Of a DNA stretch of 64,000 nt, positions 53,996 through 62,894 are shown piece after piece. The notes beneath the pieces were generated by a model, which did no database searches, had not been told where the DNA came from, and was given only the letters and a program-made list of their open reading frames with translations. Source of the DNA: Streptomyces sp. CB01201 (GTDB taxonomy: Bacteria; Actinomycetota; Actinomycetes; Streptomycetales; Streptomycetaceae); NCBI RefSeq assembly GCF_002803085.1, contig NZ_NNBJ01000003.1:275798-339797 (forward strand). The letters run 5' to 3'. The number at the start of each line of letters is the position of its first letter. Positions within the stretch are counted from its first letter, which is position 1. The translations under genes and the position numbers were made by a program.

Positions 53996-54967
53996 CTACG
54001 CGGCCGTCGCGGAGACCGGCCGCCACCAGCCGCGATTGCGCCGGTACCAGGCGACCGTCTCCGCAAGGCCCTCGTCGAAGGAGCGCTCGGGCCGGTATCC
54101 CAGCTCGTCCCGTATCTTCGCCGAGTCGACCGAGTAGCGCAGATCGTGGCCCTTGCGGTCCGGCACGTGCTCGACGCTGTCCCAGTCGGCTCCGCACGCC
54201 TGGAGCAGCCGTGCCGTGAGCTCCCTGTTCGTCAGTTCCGTGCCGCCGCCGACGTTGTAGACCTCGCCGGGGCGGCCTCCTTCGAGGACCAGGCGGATGG
54301 CGCGGCAGTGGTCCTCGACGTGCAGCCAGTCCCGGATCTGGCGGCCGTCGCCGTAGAGCGGGACCCGGCCGCCCGCCAGGAGCCGGGTGATGAAGAGCGG
54401 GATCACCTTCTCGGGGAACTGGTGGGTGCCGTAGTTGTTGGAACAGCGCGTGATGCGGACGTCGAGCCCGTGGGTGCGGTGGTAGGCGAGGGCCAGCAGA
54501 TCGGAACCCGCTTTGGCCGCCGCATAGGGCGAGTTGGGGGCGAGCGGCTGCTCCTCCGTCCAGGAGCCGGCGGCGATCGAGCCGTACACCTCGTCGGTGG
54601 AGACATGGACGAAGGTGCCCGTCCCCACCCGGGCCGCCGCCTCCAGCAGGGTCTGGGTGCCGACCACGTTGGTGGAGGCGAAGGAACGCCCGTCGGCGAT
54701 GGAGCGGTCGACGTGCGATTCGGCGGCGAGGTGCACCACCGCGTCGTGCTCGGCGAGCAGCCGGTCCACGCGGTCCCGGTCCAGGATGTCGCCCCGGACG
54801 AAGCTCAGCCGGGGGTCCTCCTGCACGTCGCGGAGGTTGGCGGGGTTCCCCGCGTACGTCAGGGCGTCCAGGACGGTGACCGCCCGGTCCGTCGTGTCGT
54901 CGGCCAGGAGGGAACGGACCAGATGGGAGCCGATGAAGCCGGCTCCCCCGGTGACGAGGATCTTCAT
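53996..54967 (-). CDS. rmlB: dTDP-glucose 4,6-dehydratase
   Basis: Extended SDR enzyme that converts dTDP-glucose to dTDP-4-keto-6-deoxyglucose, the branch point for deoxysugars. 323 aa: NAD loop VTGGAGFIGSHL, catalytic TDE in VHVSTDEVYGSI, and SPYAAAKAGSD with YxxxK. RTRCSNNYGTHQFPEK-type block is present (ITRCSNNYGTHQFPEKVIPLF). It follows rmlA by 40 bp in the same transcript as the RiPP genes. No rmlC/rmlD is in the window. Confidence 0.95.
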   Translation of the reverse strand: MKILVTGGAGFIGSHLVRSLLADDTTDRAVTVLDALTYAGNPANLRDVQEDPRLSFVRGDILDRDRVDRLLAEHDAVVHLAAESHVDRSIADGRSFASTNVVGTQTLLEAAARVGTGTFVHVSTDEVYGSIAAGSWTEEQPLAPNSPYAAAKAGSDLLALAYHRTHGLDVRITRCSNNYGTHQFPEKVIPLFITRLLAGGRVPLYGDGRQIRDWLHVEDHCRAIRLVLEGGRPGEVYNVGGGTELTNRELTARLLQACGADWDSVEHVPDRKGHDLRYSVDSAKIRDELGYRPERSFDEGLAETVAWYRRNRGWWRPVSATAA

Positions 54968-55007
54968 GACGGATGCTGTCCTTCGCTGTGGGTGCGGGGC
55001 GGGCGGG

Positions 55008-56075
55008 TCAGGAGGCGAGCTGGATGCGACTGTGGTCTCCCAGGACGAGGCGGTGGGCGCGCGGTGCCAGGGCCGCGCCCGTCACCCGTACCGAACGGCC
55101 GATGAGCGAGCCCTCGATCCGACCGGCCTGCTCGATCCGGGCGTCCCGCAGGATGAGGGAGTACTCCACGTCGCTCCCGGTGATCGCACAGCCCTCGGCG
55201 ATCGAGGTGGCCGGCCCGATCCGGGAGTCCTGGACGAGGCTGCCCGCCCCGACGACGGCCGGACCCACGACCGTCGAGCGGACGATCCGGGCACCCGCCT
55301 CGATGCGGACCGGGCCGACCAGGACGCTGGTCGCGTCGACGTCGCCCAGGACGGCGCCCTCGATGTCGGCCAGGACCCGCCGGTTGACTTCGAGCATGTC
55401 GGTGACGTCGCCGGTGTCCTTCCAGTAGCCGTCGATGGCTCCGGCCCGGACGTCGTGCCCCGAGTCGACGAGCCACTGAAGGGCGTCGGTGATCTCCAGT
55501 TCCCCGCGCGCCGAGGGTTCGATGGCCTCGATCGCCCGGTGCACGGCGCTCGTGAAGAAGTAGACGCCGACGACCGCGAGGTCGCTGCGGGGCTCACGCG
55601 GTTTCTCCTGGAGCCGGATCACCCGTCCGTCCGGGCCGAGTTCGGCCACCCCGAACCGGGTGGGATCCGGTACGCGCGTGACGAGGATGCGGGCGTCGGG
55701 CGCGGTGGCCCGGAAATCCTCGGCCGGACCCTTGATGCCACCGATCACGAAGTTGTCCCCGAGGTACATCACGAAGTCGTCCTCGCCGAGCCAGCCGCGC
55801 GCCAGGCGGACGGCATGGGCCAGCCCCAGGGGGCGCGGCTGATGGACGTACGTGATCCGGGCGCCGAACCGTGACCCGTCGCCGAGGGCCGCACGGATCT
55901 CCGGCGCGGTGTCCCCGACCACCACGCCGATCTCGACGACTCCCGCCTCGACGATCGACTCGATGCCGTAGAAGAGGACGGGCTTGTTGGCGACGGGCAC
56001 CAGTTGTTTGGCGGCGGTGTGCGTGATGGGCCGCAGCCTGCTGCCGGTGCCTCCGGCCAGAACGAGTGCCTTCAC
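55008..56075 (-). CDS. rmlA: Glucose-1-phosphate thymidylyltransferase, long form
   Basis: Makes dTDP-glucose from glucose 1-phosphate and dTTP. 355 aa, the long StrD-like form with a C-terminal left-handed beta-helix. GTG start gives MKALVLAGGTGSRLRPITHT (nucleotide-binding GGxGxRL), then YLGDNFVIGG and EKPREP. The beta-helix part shows hexapeptide periodicity (IVRSTVVGPAVVGAGSLVQDSRIGPATSIAEGC). The start overlaps the glycosyltransferase stop (GTGA). Together with rmlB it supplies an activated 4-keto-6-deoxysugar. Confidence 0.93.
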   Translation of the reverse strand: MKALVLAGGTGSRLRPITHTAAKQLVPVANKPVLFYGIESIVEAGVVEIGVVVGDTAPEIRAALGDGSRFGARITYVHQPRPLGLAHAVRLARGWLGEDDFVMYLGDNFVIGGIKGPAEDFRATAPDARILVTRVPDPTRFGVAELGPDGRVIRLQEKPREPRSDLAVVGVYFFTSAVHRAIEAIEPSARGELEITDALQWLVDSGHDVRAGAIDGYWKDTGDVTDMLEVNRRVLADIEGAVLGDVDATSVLVGPVRIEAGARIVRSTVVGPAVVGAGSLVQDSRIGPATSIAEGCAITGSDVEYSLILRDARIEQAGRIEGSLIGRSVRVTGAALAPRAHRLVLGDHSRIQLAS

Positions 56076-57163
56076 GGCCGGCCGCCCCCGAACCCGTACT
56101 CCCCGGCGTCCTGCGCCGGCACGCCGCCGTGCCGGGCGACCACCTCGTCGATCAGCGCGAACTGGGCGGGCCGGGTGCGCCGGACCAGTGCCTGGACACG
56201 CAGGGCGTGCTCCGCCGTGACGCACGCCAGCGGCAGGGCCACGAGGTAGCGGCCGCGCTCCGGTACCAGGAGCAGGTCGGCCCCTGTCCCCCCGAGCCCC
56301 TCGGTCCCTTCCGCCAGTTCCGCCTCCGGGTCGCCGGACCAGCCGGCCGGCCGGACGAACTCCGCGGAGGCGGCCATCCGCCGGAGCCAGGCCCGGGTGT
56401 CCGCGGCGCACGCGCGGCGGAAGGCGGCCTCGTGGCGGTGCTCGCCCAGTTCGCACAGGGCCGCGTGCGCCCGCGCGGCATCCTCGAACACGGCGACGGG
56501 CAGGCGTCGGCGCGGGGTGATGCCGTGCCTGCGGGTGCCGGTGTCGGCCAGGAGCCGGACCGTGCGGTCGAGGACGGTCGAGAAGCGCGTGCGCGCGTCG
56601 GCGAGCCGCAGCCACAGGTCCCAGTCCTCCGCGCCGGAACCGGCGCGCCAGCCGCCCACCGCTTCCGCGAGCCCGCGCCGGTGGGCCACCCGGGACGGTT
56701 CGAAGACGGGCCCCAGGGTCTGGACTTCGGGATGCCAGCACAGGTCCAGCGCCCGGGAGACCGAAGTCACCCGGCCGTGCCGGTCGGCGATCTCGAAGCC
56801 GGTCGCCACGAAGCCGGCGCCGGCGGCGAAGGCGTCCAGCAGAGCGCGCAGATGGCCCGGATACCAGAGGTCGTCGTGGTCCAGGTAGGCCACGTACGCG
56901 CCGCGGGCCTCGGCGAGGCCGCGGTTGCGCGGCCCGCTGGGGTGCCCGTGGCGTTCGGCGCGGATCAGCCGGATGCGCGGATCGGTACGGGCCCGGTCGC
57001 GGACCCAGTCGTCCGTGTCATCGGTGCTGCCGTCGGAGACGACCAGCATCTCCCAGTCCGTGACGGACTGGGCGCTGACGGAATCGAGGGTGTCGGTGAT
57101 CGGCCGGGACCGGTTGAAGGTCGGGCAGATCACCGAAACCCGGGGCTCATGCGGCGTGGTCAT
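56072..57163 (-). CDS. Family 2 glycosyltransferase
   Basis: A 363-aa GT-A fold glycosyltransferase: VSVICPTFNRSRPITDTLDSV is the N-terminal nucleotide-binding start; LVVSDGSTDDTDDWV and YLDHDDLWYPGHL provide the DxD metal/nucleotide-sugar site; ends with a Gly-rich tail. Its start overlaps the lanKC stop by 17 bp and its stop overlaps rmlA (GTGA), so it belongs to the RiPP operon. It may transfer the Rml-derived sugar to the peptide or another acceptor (inference). Confidence 0.9.
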   Translation of the reverse strand: MTTPHEPRVSVICPTFNRSRPITDTLDSVSAQSVTDWEMLVVSDGSTDDTDDWVRDRARTDPRIRLIRAERHGHPSGPRNRGLAEARGAYVAYLDHDDLWYPGHLRALLDAFAAGAGFVATGFEIADRHGRVTSVSRALDLCWHPEVQTLGPVFEPSRVAHRRGLAEAVGGWRAGSGAEDWDLWLRLADARTRFSTVLDRTVRLLADTGTRRHGITPRRRLPVAVFEDAARAHAALCELGEHRHEAAFRRACAADTRAWLRRMAASAEFVRPAGWSGDPEAELAEGTEGLGGTGADLLLVPERGRYLVALPLACVTAEHALRVQALVRRTRPAQFALIDEVVARHGGVPAQDAGEYGFGGGRP

Positions 57164-59723
57164 CCGGTCCTCCGGTACGGCCCGGCAGGAACGGCAGCCC
57201 GGAACCGGAGGTGCCGAGGACGGAGTCGAGAGCCAGGAGCACCCCCGCCGAGCCGGTGGCGAGATCCGTGGACAGCCGCAGGTTGTGGTCGCCGAGGAAG
57301 AGCGGTCCGCCCTCGCGCGGAACGGCGTGCCACCCCAGACCGGCGAGGTGCTCCCGGAGGGCGTCCGCGGTGGTCTCGGTGCCGTCCCGCAGGTGCCCCA
57401 GGGCCAGGGTGACTCCGGCGCGGCCGTGGTAGAGGCCGCTGTGCAGCATGAACCGCTGCCGGGTGGCAGCGCGGAACGCGTCCAGCGCGGCGGTCAGTCC
57501 GGGATCGTCCCGGTGGCGCAGGAGTTCGCGCAGCACCATGCCCAGGCCGCCGCTGCCGAAGGCGATCAGCGGTGTCCGCCAGGGGGCCTGGTCCGACCGG
57601 TCACCGCCGGGCGGCCAGCCGAGGTCGGCCAGGTCGGTGCGTACCGCCTCGACCGCCTGATGCAGGAACGTGGGGTCGGACGTCTCCTCGTGCAGGCGCA
57701 CCAGGAAGAGCGCGGCGCCCGCGCCGCCGTGCAGCAGGCCGGGGCGCGCCGCGGTGTCCCGCTTCCCGGCCCGGGAACGGCCGGTGAGCGTGTCGGCCAG
57801 CTCCAGGCACTGGTCGAGCAGCGCGGCGTCCGCCGTGGTGCGGGCGAAGTGCAGCAGGACGAGGCCGAGCCCGGCCAGTCCGCCGGAGAGCCCTTCGCCC
57901 ATGCCGTCCCGGGGCAGGCGGAGGGCGCGTTCCAGTAGTTCACGGCCCTGGCCGGGACGGCCGAGCCGGTCCAGGGCGAAGGCGATGCCGCCGAGCCCGT
58001 CGTAGAGGCCCGCCCGGGGATCGGGCAGCCGGCCGGCGGCCCGGATCAGCCAGTCGATGTGCTCGGGCGGTGCCTGCGTACCCGTCTCGGCCAGTGCCCA
58101 GAGGACCCCGGCCGCGCCGGTGGCGAGGTTCACGCCGCCACCGGGAGTGCGGAACTGCTCGATGTCGCCGGGGAAGAGCCGGTCGTCGCGGTCCGGGGTG
58201 GCGGTGGACAGGATGCCGTCGGCGAGGTCCGCGCGCAGCACGGGCCAGTCACGGGCCGTGGACAGCGGCCATACGGGGCTGCCGGGGCCGGTCGGCGCGC
58301 CGGCCCGGGCGGGCCCGGGCGCTTGGAGGTCGCGGCGCACCCGGTCCTCGAAGTCGGCGGGGACCGGAAATCTCCCGGTGACCAGCTGGATGAGCTGGTC
58401 GAGCTTGGCGGGCGACCACGTCATGACGACGGTCAGCGGGAGGAAGACCGCCAGGCGCAGGCAGCCGAGGGCGTAGCGGTCGACGGCGGTCCCGGTGCAG
58501 TGCTCCGGGGCCCGGAATCCCGGGGCGGCGATGACCTGCCCGCACTCGTCCTCGGCCGCGCTGCTCGCCTCGAAGTCGATGAAGCGGATCGTGCCGTCGG
58601 CGCTGACCAGGATGTTGTTCGGATGCAGGTCGCCGAAGACGACGCCCCGCCCGTGCATCGCCTCGACGGCCTGTTCCACCTGGTCCAGGAGGCCGGTCGC
58701 CCACGCGGCGTAGGCGGTGTACTCCGTCTCCGGCAGGTCGGCGTTGACCAGGGGGTTGCGCCGGTGGACCTCCTGGATGAGGGCCGGTCCGTCCACGAAC
58801 TCCCGGGCCAGGAAGTAGTGCTCGCGCCCGACCCGGTAGTCGTACAGGGCGGGTACGCAGTTCAGACCCGCGAGCCGGTCCAGTGCCCAGCGCTCGCGTT
58901 CCAGGCGGGTGACGGCGTCCGCGTCGGCGTCGTCGAGTCCGGCCAGCGGCCGGGCCTCCTTGAGGAGCACGACGCCGCCGTCGCGGGTGTCGGTGGCCTT
59001 GTACACCCCGCCGCCGTTGGAGAAGTGGAGGGCCTTGGTGGCACGGAAGGGGAAGTCGTCGAGCGTGCCCGCGTTGCGGGCGGCGAGCGACTCGGCCAGG
59101 CAGTCGGGGATCTCCACCCACTCCGGCGGCCGGAAACCCGGTCCGCGGACATCGGGCACCAGCCTGCCCTCGGGGTCCTCGATGCAGAAGACCTCACGGC
59201 CGGATGCGTCCAGGACCGTGCGCAGGGCGAATCCGCCGTAGCGCACGAAGAGGGGGCCGGACCGCCAGCGCAGGTCGCTGAGGATGTAGGGGCCCCGCTC
59301 GCCGTCGAGCAGTGCGCCCAGTTCGGTCAGTACCGTGGCCAACTGCTCCTCGCCGGTGGGGTACAGGGCGATGAACTTGCCGCTCGCGCTGCGGTCCCCG
59401 TACTTGCCGTTGCGCCGGCGCAGGATCTGGGGGCCGCGGATGAACTTGAAGGCGATGTCGCGCGGCTCGCAGTACTGCCGGACGACATCGAGTACGCGTC
59501 CGGCGTTGTCGAGCGTGGCCGAGACATGGATCTTCCAGCCCTGCGCGGGAAGCGTCACCCGGTCCGGGACGAGCGAGACCCAGTGGGAGTTGATGGTCCG
59601 CGTCCACCCCGGCGCGAGGTCGGCGCGCGCGGCCGGGAAGTCGTCCGCGTCCGACGGGGCGGTGGCGGGGACGTCGTAGAAGGGGACGCCGGGCGGGCAG
59701 TATTCCAGGTATCGGATGTCCAC
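57147..59723 (-). CDS. lanKC: Class III lanthionine synthetase-like protein LanKC
   Basis: An 858-aa three-domain enzyme. The GTG start gives MDIRYLEYCPPGVPFYDVPA. Residues ~1-220 form the phospho-Ser/Thr lyase domain (GWKIHVSATLDNAGRVLDV, FKFIRGPQIL). Residues ~228-440 form a Ser/Thr kinase domain: GGGVYKATD, Lys255 in LLKEARP, catalytic Asp365 in GDLHPNN, and DFE at 383-385. The C-terminal LanC-like domain (~480-858) has GLLHGGAGAALFL, AFGSGGLGM and LYHGRAGV but lacks the Cys/Cys zinc ligands, as in other class III enzymes. In lanthipeptides LanKC phosphorylates and eliminates Ser/Thr to Dha/Dhb. The two precursors here contain no Cys, so thioether rings are not possible on them. Confidence 0.9.
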   Translation of the reverse strand: MDIRYLEYCPPGVPFYDVPATAPSDADDFPAARADLAPGWTRTINSHWVSLVPDRVTLPAQGWKIHVSATLDNAGRVLDVVRQYCEPRDIAFKFIRGPQILRRRNGKYGDRSASGKFIALYPTGEEQLATVLTELGALLDGERGPYILSDLRWRSGPLFVRYGGFALRTVLDASGREVFCIEDPEGRLVPDVRGPGFRPPEWVEIPDCLAESLAARNAGTLDDFPFRATKALHFSNGGGVYKATDTRDGGVVLLKEARPLAGLDDADADAVTRLERERWALDRLAGLNCVPALYDYRVGREHYFLAREFVDGPALIQEVHRRNPLVNADLPETEYTAYAAWATGLLDQVEQAVEAMHGRGVVFGDLHPNNILVSADGTIRFIDFEASSAAEDECGQVIAAPGFRAPEHCTGTAVDRYALGCLRLAVFLPLTVVMTWSPAKLDQLIQLVTGRFPVPADFEDRVRRDLQAPGPARAGAPTGPGSPVWPLSTARDWPVLRADLADGILSTATPDRDDRLFPGDIEQFRTPGGGVNLATGAAGVLWALAETGTQAPPEHIDWLIRAAGRLPDPRAGLYDGLGGIAFALDRLGRPGQGRELLERALRLPRDGMGEGLSGGLAGLGLVLLHFARTTADAALLDQCLELADTLTGRSRAGKRDTAARPGLLHGGAGAALFLVRLHEETSDPTFLHQAVEAVRTDLADLGWPPGGDRSDQAPWRTPLIAFGSGGLGMVLRELLRHRDDPGLTAALDAFRAATRQRFMLHSGLYHGRAGVTLALGHLRDGTETTADALREHLAGLGWHAVPREGGPLFLGDHNLRLSTDLATGSAGVLLALDSVLGTSGSGLPFLPGRTGGPDDHAA

Positions 59724-59770
59724 TGAGTCGTTTCTCGTCGGTCTTCGGGTCGTCGGGCCGTGGGGCGCTG

Positions 59771-61411
59771 TCACCAGCGGACGGCCGGGGCGACGTACTT
59801 GACATACAGCCACTCCCCCAACGGCCGCTTTCCGGCGTCCAGTTGGGCGGTGCCGGTGCGGTCCTGCGGGGTGGCGGCCACGGCCAGGGGGTAGCTGATG
59901 ACGGGCATGGGCAGCGCTCTGGTGCGTACGGGCAGGAGCATCGACAGGGGGGCGGTGGCCGCGGTGGCCTTCGCTCCGGCGACGGTGGCGGCGCCGGTCT
60001 GCTGCTGCACGGTCACGCCCGAGCGCAGCAGCCGTACGGTGGCCCCCTCGCGCACGAGGGAGCGGTCCGCGGAGGTCGGCAGCAGGAGTTCGGTCCGGCC
60101 GTCGTCCCGCACGGTGTAGCCGCCGGTCAGCGTGTAGGGCAGGTGGATCAGCATGGCGCAGGCCGTGGCCAGGACCGCGGCCCCGAGGCCGACCGCGGCG
60201 ATCCGCCGGGTCCGGGCTCCGGCCTCGCGGGCCTCGCGGACCAGGCTCTTCGTGCCGCGCCCGAGGTGGTGGGCGAGGAATCCCAGGCCGCACAGCAGCA
60301 GGGCGGCGCCCGCGGCTCCCATGCTGAGGAACGCCGAGCCCCACAGGTTCGCGGCCATGAAGACGAGGTAGAGCGGGAAGGCGAGGCAGATCAGCCCGTA
60401 CGGAACCGCCCAGGGAAGCTCCGGGAGTTCGCGCTCGTAGCGTCCGCCGAACAGCGTCCGGCCCAGGGCGCGCCGGGCGTCGGTCATGGCGCGGTCGCGC
60501 AGGTGCGGGATGTCCAGGTGGCTCATCAGGGCGAGGTAGCCGTCGAGCTTCACGAAGGGCAGCAGATTGAGCAGGCCCGACACATAGGTGACGACCGCGA
60601 AGACGATCAGGCCCTCGCGCAGGCCGGGCCCGGTGAGCGGGGTGGTCAGAGCCGCGGCTCCGGCGATCACCCACTGGGTGACGACGCCGGCCAGCGCCAC
60701 CCGCACCCGCTGCTCCTTGCGCGGCAGGCGCCAGCCGTCCGAGACGTCGCAGAAGAAGGCGGGCGAGAGGTAGAAGAGCATGACGCCCATCCGGGTCGGC
60801 CGCCCGCCGTAGTAGGTGAGGACCGCCCCGTGGCCCATCTCGTGCACGACGGTCGTGGCGAGGACGCCGAGGACCACGCCCGCGTACGTGGACGGCGGGA
60901 GCGGACTGCCCAGCGCCTGCCGCACCGAGGGCGCCTGCGCCACCAGGGCCAGCAGACCGCCGAGCGCGCACAGCAGGGCCGCGGCGGATCCCGACCGGCC
61001 GGCCAGCGGCCGCAGTGCGGGCAGCACCAGCCGCAGCAGCCGTTCCGGCCGCAGCAGGGTGAACTGGACGGTCAGCGGCGGTATGAAGCGGACCCGCCGG
61101 TGGCGCCGCCGGGGCTTCGTCCCGTCGTCCAGCATCTGGTGGTCGGCGAGCTTGCGGACCGCCATGTCCACGTCGTGCGCGGTCCACGGGGAGCCGAGGA
61201 CCGCGGCGAGCTGCTCGTGGTCCCTGGTGCCGTCCAGGATCCGGGTGAACCGGGCCAGGTCGGCCTGGACCCGGAAGTACCGGCTGCCGCCGCGGTGGAG
61301 CACCCAGGGGCCGCCCGCCTCCATCGGCTCCTGTACCGCCACGCCCTCGGCGATGCGCGGCCGGGCGAGCCGCTCGGGGTCCAGCTCGGCGGATGCTGTC
61401 TTGGTGAACAT
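59771..61411 (-). CDS. M50-type intramembrane metalloprotease with N-terminal RRE-like domain
   Basis: A 546-aa membrane protease. Residues ~40-100 (RYFRVQADLARFTRILDGTRDHEQLAAVLGS, DMAVRKLADHQML) look like a winged-helix PqqD-type RiPP recognition element. The zinc site is HEMGH at 190-194, with the third ligand Asp in FVKLDGY (LDG 289-291). About ten hydrophobic segments surround these. The C-terminal ~150 residues are outside, with a beta-rich domain. Matches the intramembrane metalloprotease of daptide clusters. It probably cleaves the leader peptide and/or helps export. It starts 9 bp after the ABC permease stop. Confidence 0.85.
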   Translation of the reverse strand: MFTKTASAELDPERLARPRIAEGVAVQEPMEAGGPWVLHRGGSRYFRVQADLARFTRILDGTRDHEQLAAVLGSPWTAHDVDMAVRKLADHQMLDDGTKPRRRHRRVRFIPPLTVQFTLLRPERLLRLVLPALRPLAGRSGSAAALLCALGGLLALVAQAPSVRQALGSPLPPSTYAGVVLGVLATTVVHEMGHGAVLTYYGGRPTRMGVMLFYLSPAFFCDVSDGWRLPRKEQRVRVALAGVVTQWVIAGAAALTTPLTGPGLREGLIVFAVVTYVSGLLNLLPFVKLDGYLALMSHLDIPHLRDRAMTDARRALGRTLFGGRYERELPELPWAVPYGLICLAFPLYLVFMAANLWGSAFLSMGAAGAALLLCGLGFLAHHLGRGTKSLVREAREAGARTRRIAAVGLGAAVLATACAMLIHLPYTLTGGYTVRDDGRTELLLPTSADRSLVREGATVRLLRSGVTVQQQTGAATVAGAKATAATAPLSMLLPVRTRALPMPVISYPLAVAATPQDRTGTAQLDAGKRPLGEWLYVKYVAPAVRW

Positions 61412-61420
61412 GGATGCGCC

Positions 61421-62167
61421 TTACACGACGTCGCGGGAGGTGAGGAGTTTGCGGGCCAGGAACGCGGCCGCGGCCAGCCATCCGGCGATCACCAGCAGGG
61501 CGAGCGGCTCGGACAGCAGCTCGGGCTTGCCGTCGCGGTAGACGGAACTCATCGCGATCGTCATCAGGTACTTGGCACCCTGCGGGAAGAGCGCTTGCAG
61601 CCCCGGGTCGAGGAGAAGCGTGAAACCCATGAGGGTGCCGACCGCGGCGATCTGGTTGCGGACGATCCACCCGATGAACAGGCCCCAGGGCGCGGACAGG
61701 GTGGTGCACACGAAGACGCCGAGCAGGATGAGCCAGGTCTCCCGCGTCCACACCGGCCGGTGGCCGGCGCCGGCCGCCATGAGACCCCAGCCGGAGGCGA
61801 CCGCGAGGCCGACGGCCAGCACGCCGTACAGGGCGCCCATGGCCGTGGTCACGATCAGCTTGGCGGAGAACAGCCGCGTTCTGCTGCCGCTGAGCAGCAC
61901 CGAGCGCGCGATGGTACCGGTGGCGTACTCGCGGGCGACGGACACCGCGCCGTACAGCGAGGCGAAGAGCAGCATCATCATCCAGGCCTGGACGACGTCG
62001 TCGGTGACGGCCCCGGCGTCGGTCCGGCTCTGGGCGATGCTCTCGCGGCCCTGGGTGGCGTAGCCGAGGCTCGCCATGAAGGACATCAGGATGCCGAAGG
62101 CGGCGGGCAGCCACCAGGCCTTGCCGGACCATGCCTTGGCCCACTCGCCGGCCATCACGTCACGCAT
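61421..62167 (-). CDS. ABC-2 type permease of the RiPP cluster
   Basis: A 248-aa membrane protein: MRDVMAGEWAKAWSGKAWWL then six hydrophobic segments, including ILMSFMASLGYATQG region, MMMLLFASLYGAVSVAREYATGTIARSVLLSGSR (ABC-2 signature) and LVIAGWLAAAAFLARKLL. It overlaps the ATPase stop by 8 bp. Likely exports the mature peptide or confers immunity. Confidence 0.9.
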   Translation of the reverse strand: MRDVMAGEWAKAWSGKAWWLPAAFGILMSFMASLGYATQGRESIAQSRTDAGAVTDDVVQAWMMMLLFASLYGAVSVAREYATGTIARSVLLSGSRTRLFSAKLIVTTAMGALYGVLAVGLAVASGWGLMAAGAGHRPVWTRETWLILLGVFVCTTLSAPWGLFIGWIVRNQIAAVGTLMGFTLLLDPGLQALFPQGAKYLMTIAMSSVYRDGKPELLSEPLALLVIAGWLAAAAFLARKLLTSRDVV

Positions 62168-62894
62168 CGGGGCCTCCGCCCTTGCCCGCTCCGGCCAGTG
62201 CGAAGAAGCGGTCTTCGAGTCGGTCCGTCCCGTCCGAGGTGAGTTCGGACAGGGGCCCCGCGTAGCGCAGGGTCTGCTGCATGATCACCACGTCGTCCAC
62301 GGTCTGTTCGACCTCGGCGAGGAGATGGCTGGAGACGAGGACCGTACGGCCCTCGTCCGCGAAGGACCGCAGCAGGTGCCGCAACCAGCGGATGCCGTCC
62401 GGGTCCAGGCCGTTGGCCGGTTCGTCGAGGACGAGCAGTTCGGGGTCCGTGAGCAGGGCGACGGCCAGCGACAGGCGTTGGCGCATCCCGGTGGAGTAGC
62501 CCTTGACCGGCCGGTCGGCCGACTCGGCCAGACCGACGCGTTCGAGCACCTCGTCCACCCGGGCTGCGGGCAGGCCGAGCGTCTTGGCCCAGATCGCGAC
62601 GCCGCGTCGGCCGGACGTGCCGGGCACGGGGGCCATGCCGTCCATGCCGACCCCGATCCGGTGCCTGGCCCCGGGGAGTTCCGCGTAACGGTGCCCGAAC
62701 ACGGTCGCGGCACCCGCCGTGGGGGCGGCAAGACCGAGCAGGATGCGCAGGGACGTGGTCTTGCCCGCTCCGTTGCGTCCGAGCAGTCCCACGACACGGC
62801 CGGGCCGGACGTCGAAGGAGAGGTCGTCCACGGCGGTGGACGAACCGAAGCGTTTGGTCACGCCGCGGAAGCTGACCACGGCGTTCTCACTCAC
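62160..62894 (-). CDS. ABC transporter ATP-binding protein of the RiPP cluster
   Basis: A 244-aa ATPase: Walker A GRNGAGKTT, Q-loop, signature YSTGMRQRLSLA, Walker B LLVLDEPANGLDPDG. The GTG start (MSENAVVSFRGVTKRFG) overlaps the stop of the preceding 64-aa membrane protein gene (GTGA), so the small protein is part of the transporter unit. Pairs with the permease downstream; an immunity/export role is typical for such RiPP clusters. Confidence 0.93.
   Translation of the reverse strand: MSENAVVSFRGVTKRFGSSTAVDDLSFDVRPGRVVGLLGRNGAGKTTSLRILLGLAAPTAGAATVFGHRYAELPGARHRIGVGMDGMAPVPGTSGRRGVAIWAKTLGLPAARVDEVLERVGLAESADRPVKGYSTGMRQRLSLAVALLTDPELLVLDEPANGLDPDGIRWLRHLLRSFADEGRTVLVSSHLLAEVEQTVDDVVIMQQTLRYAGPLSELTSDGTDRLEDRFFALAGAGKGGGPDA

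Noticed and set aside
59724..62144. Upstream part of the long minus-strand frame containing lanKC
   Set aside because: The frame runs on through the M50 protease and permease genes in another reading phase; only the part after the GTG at 59,723 has LanKC domains.
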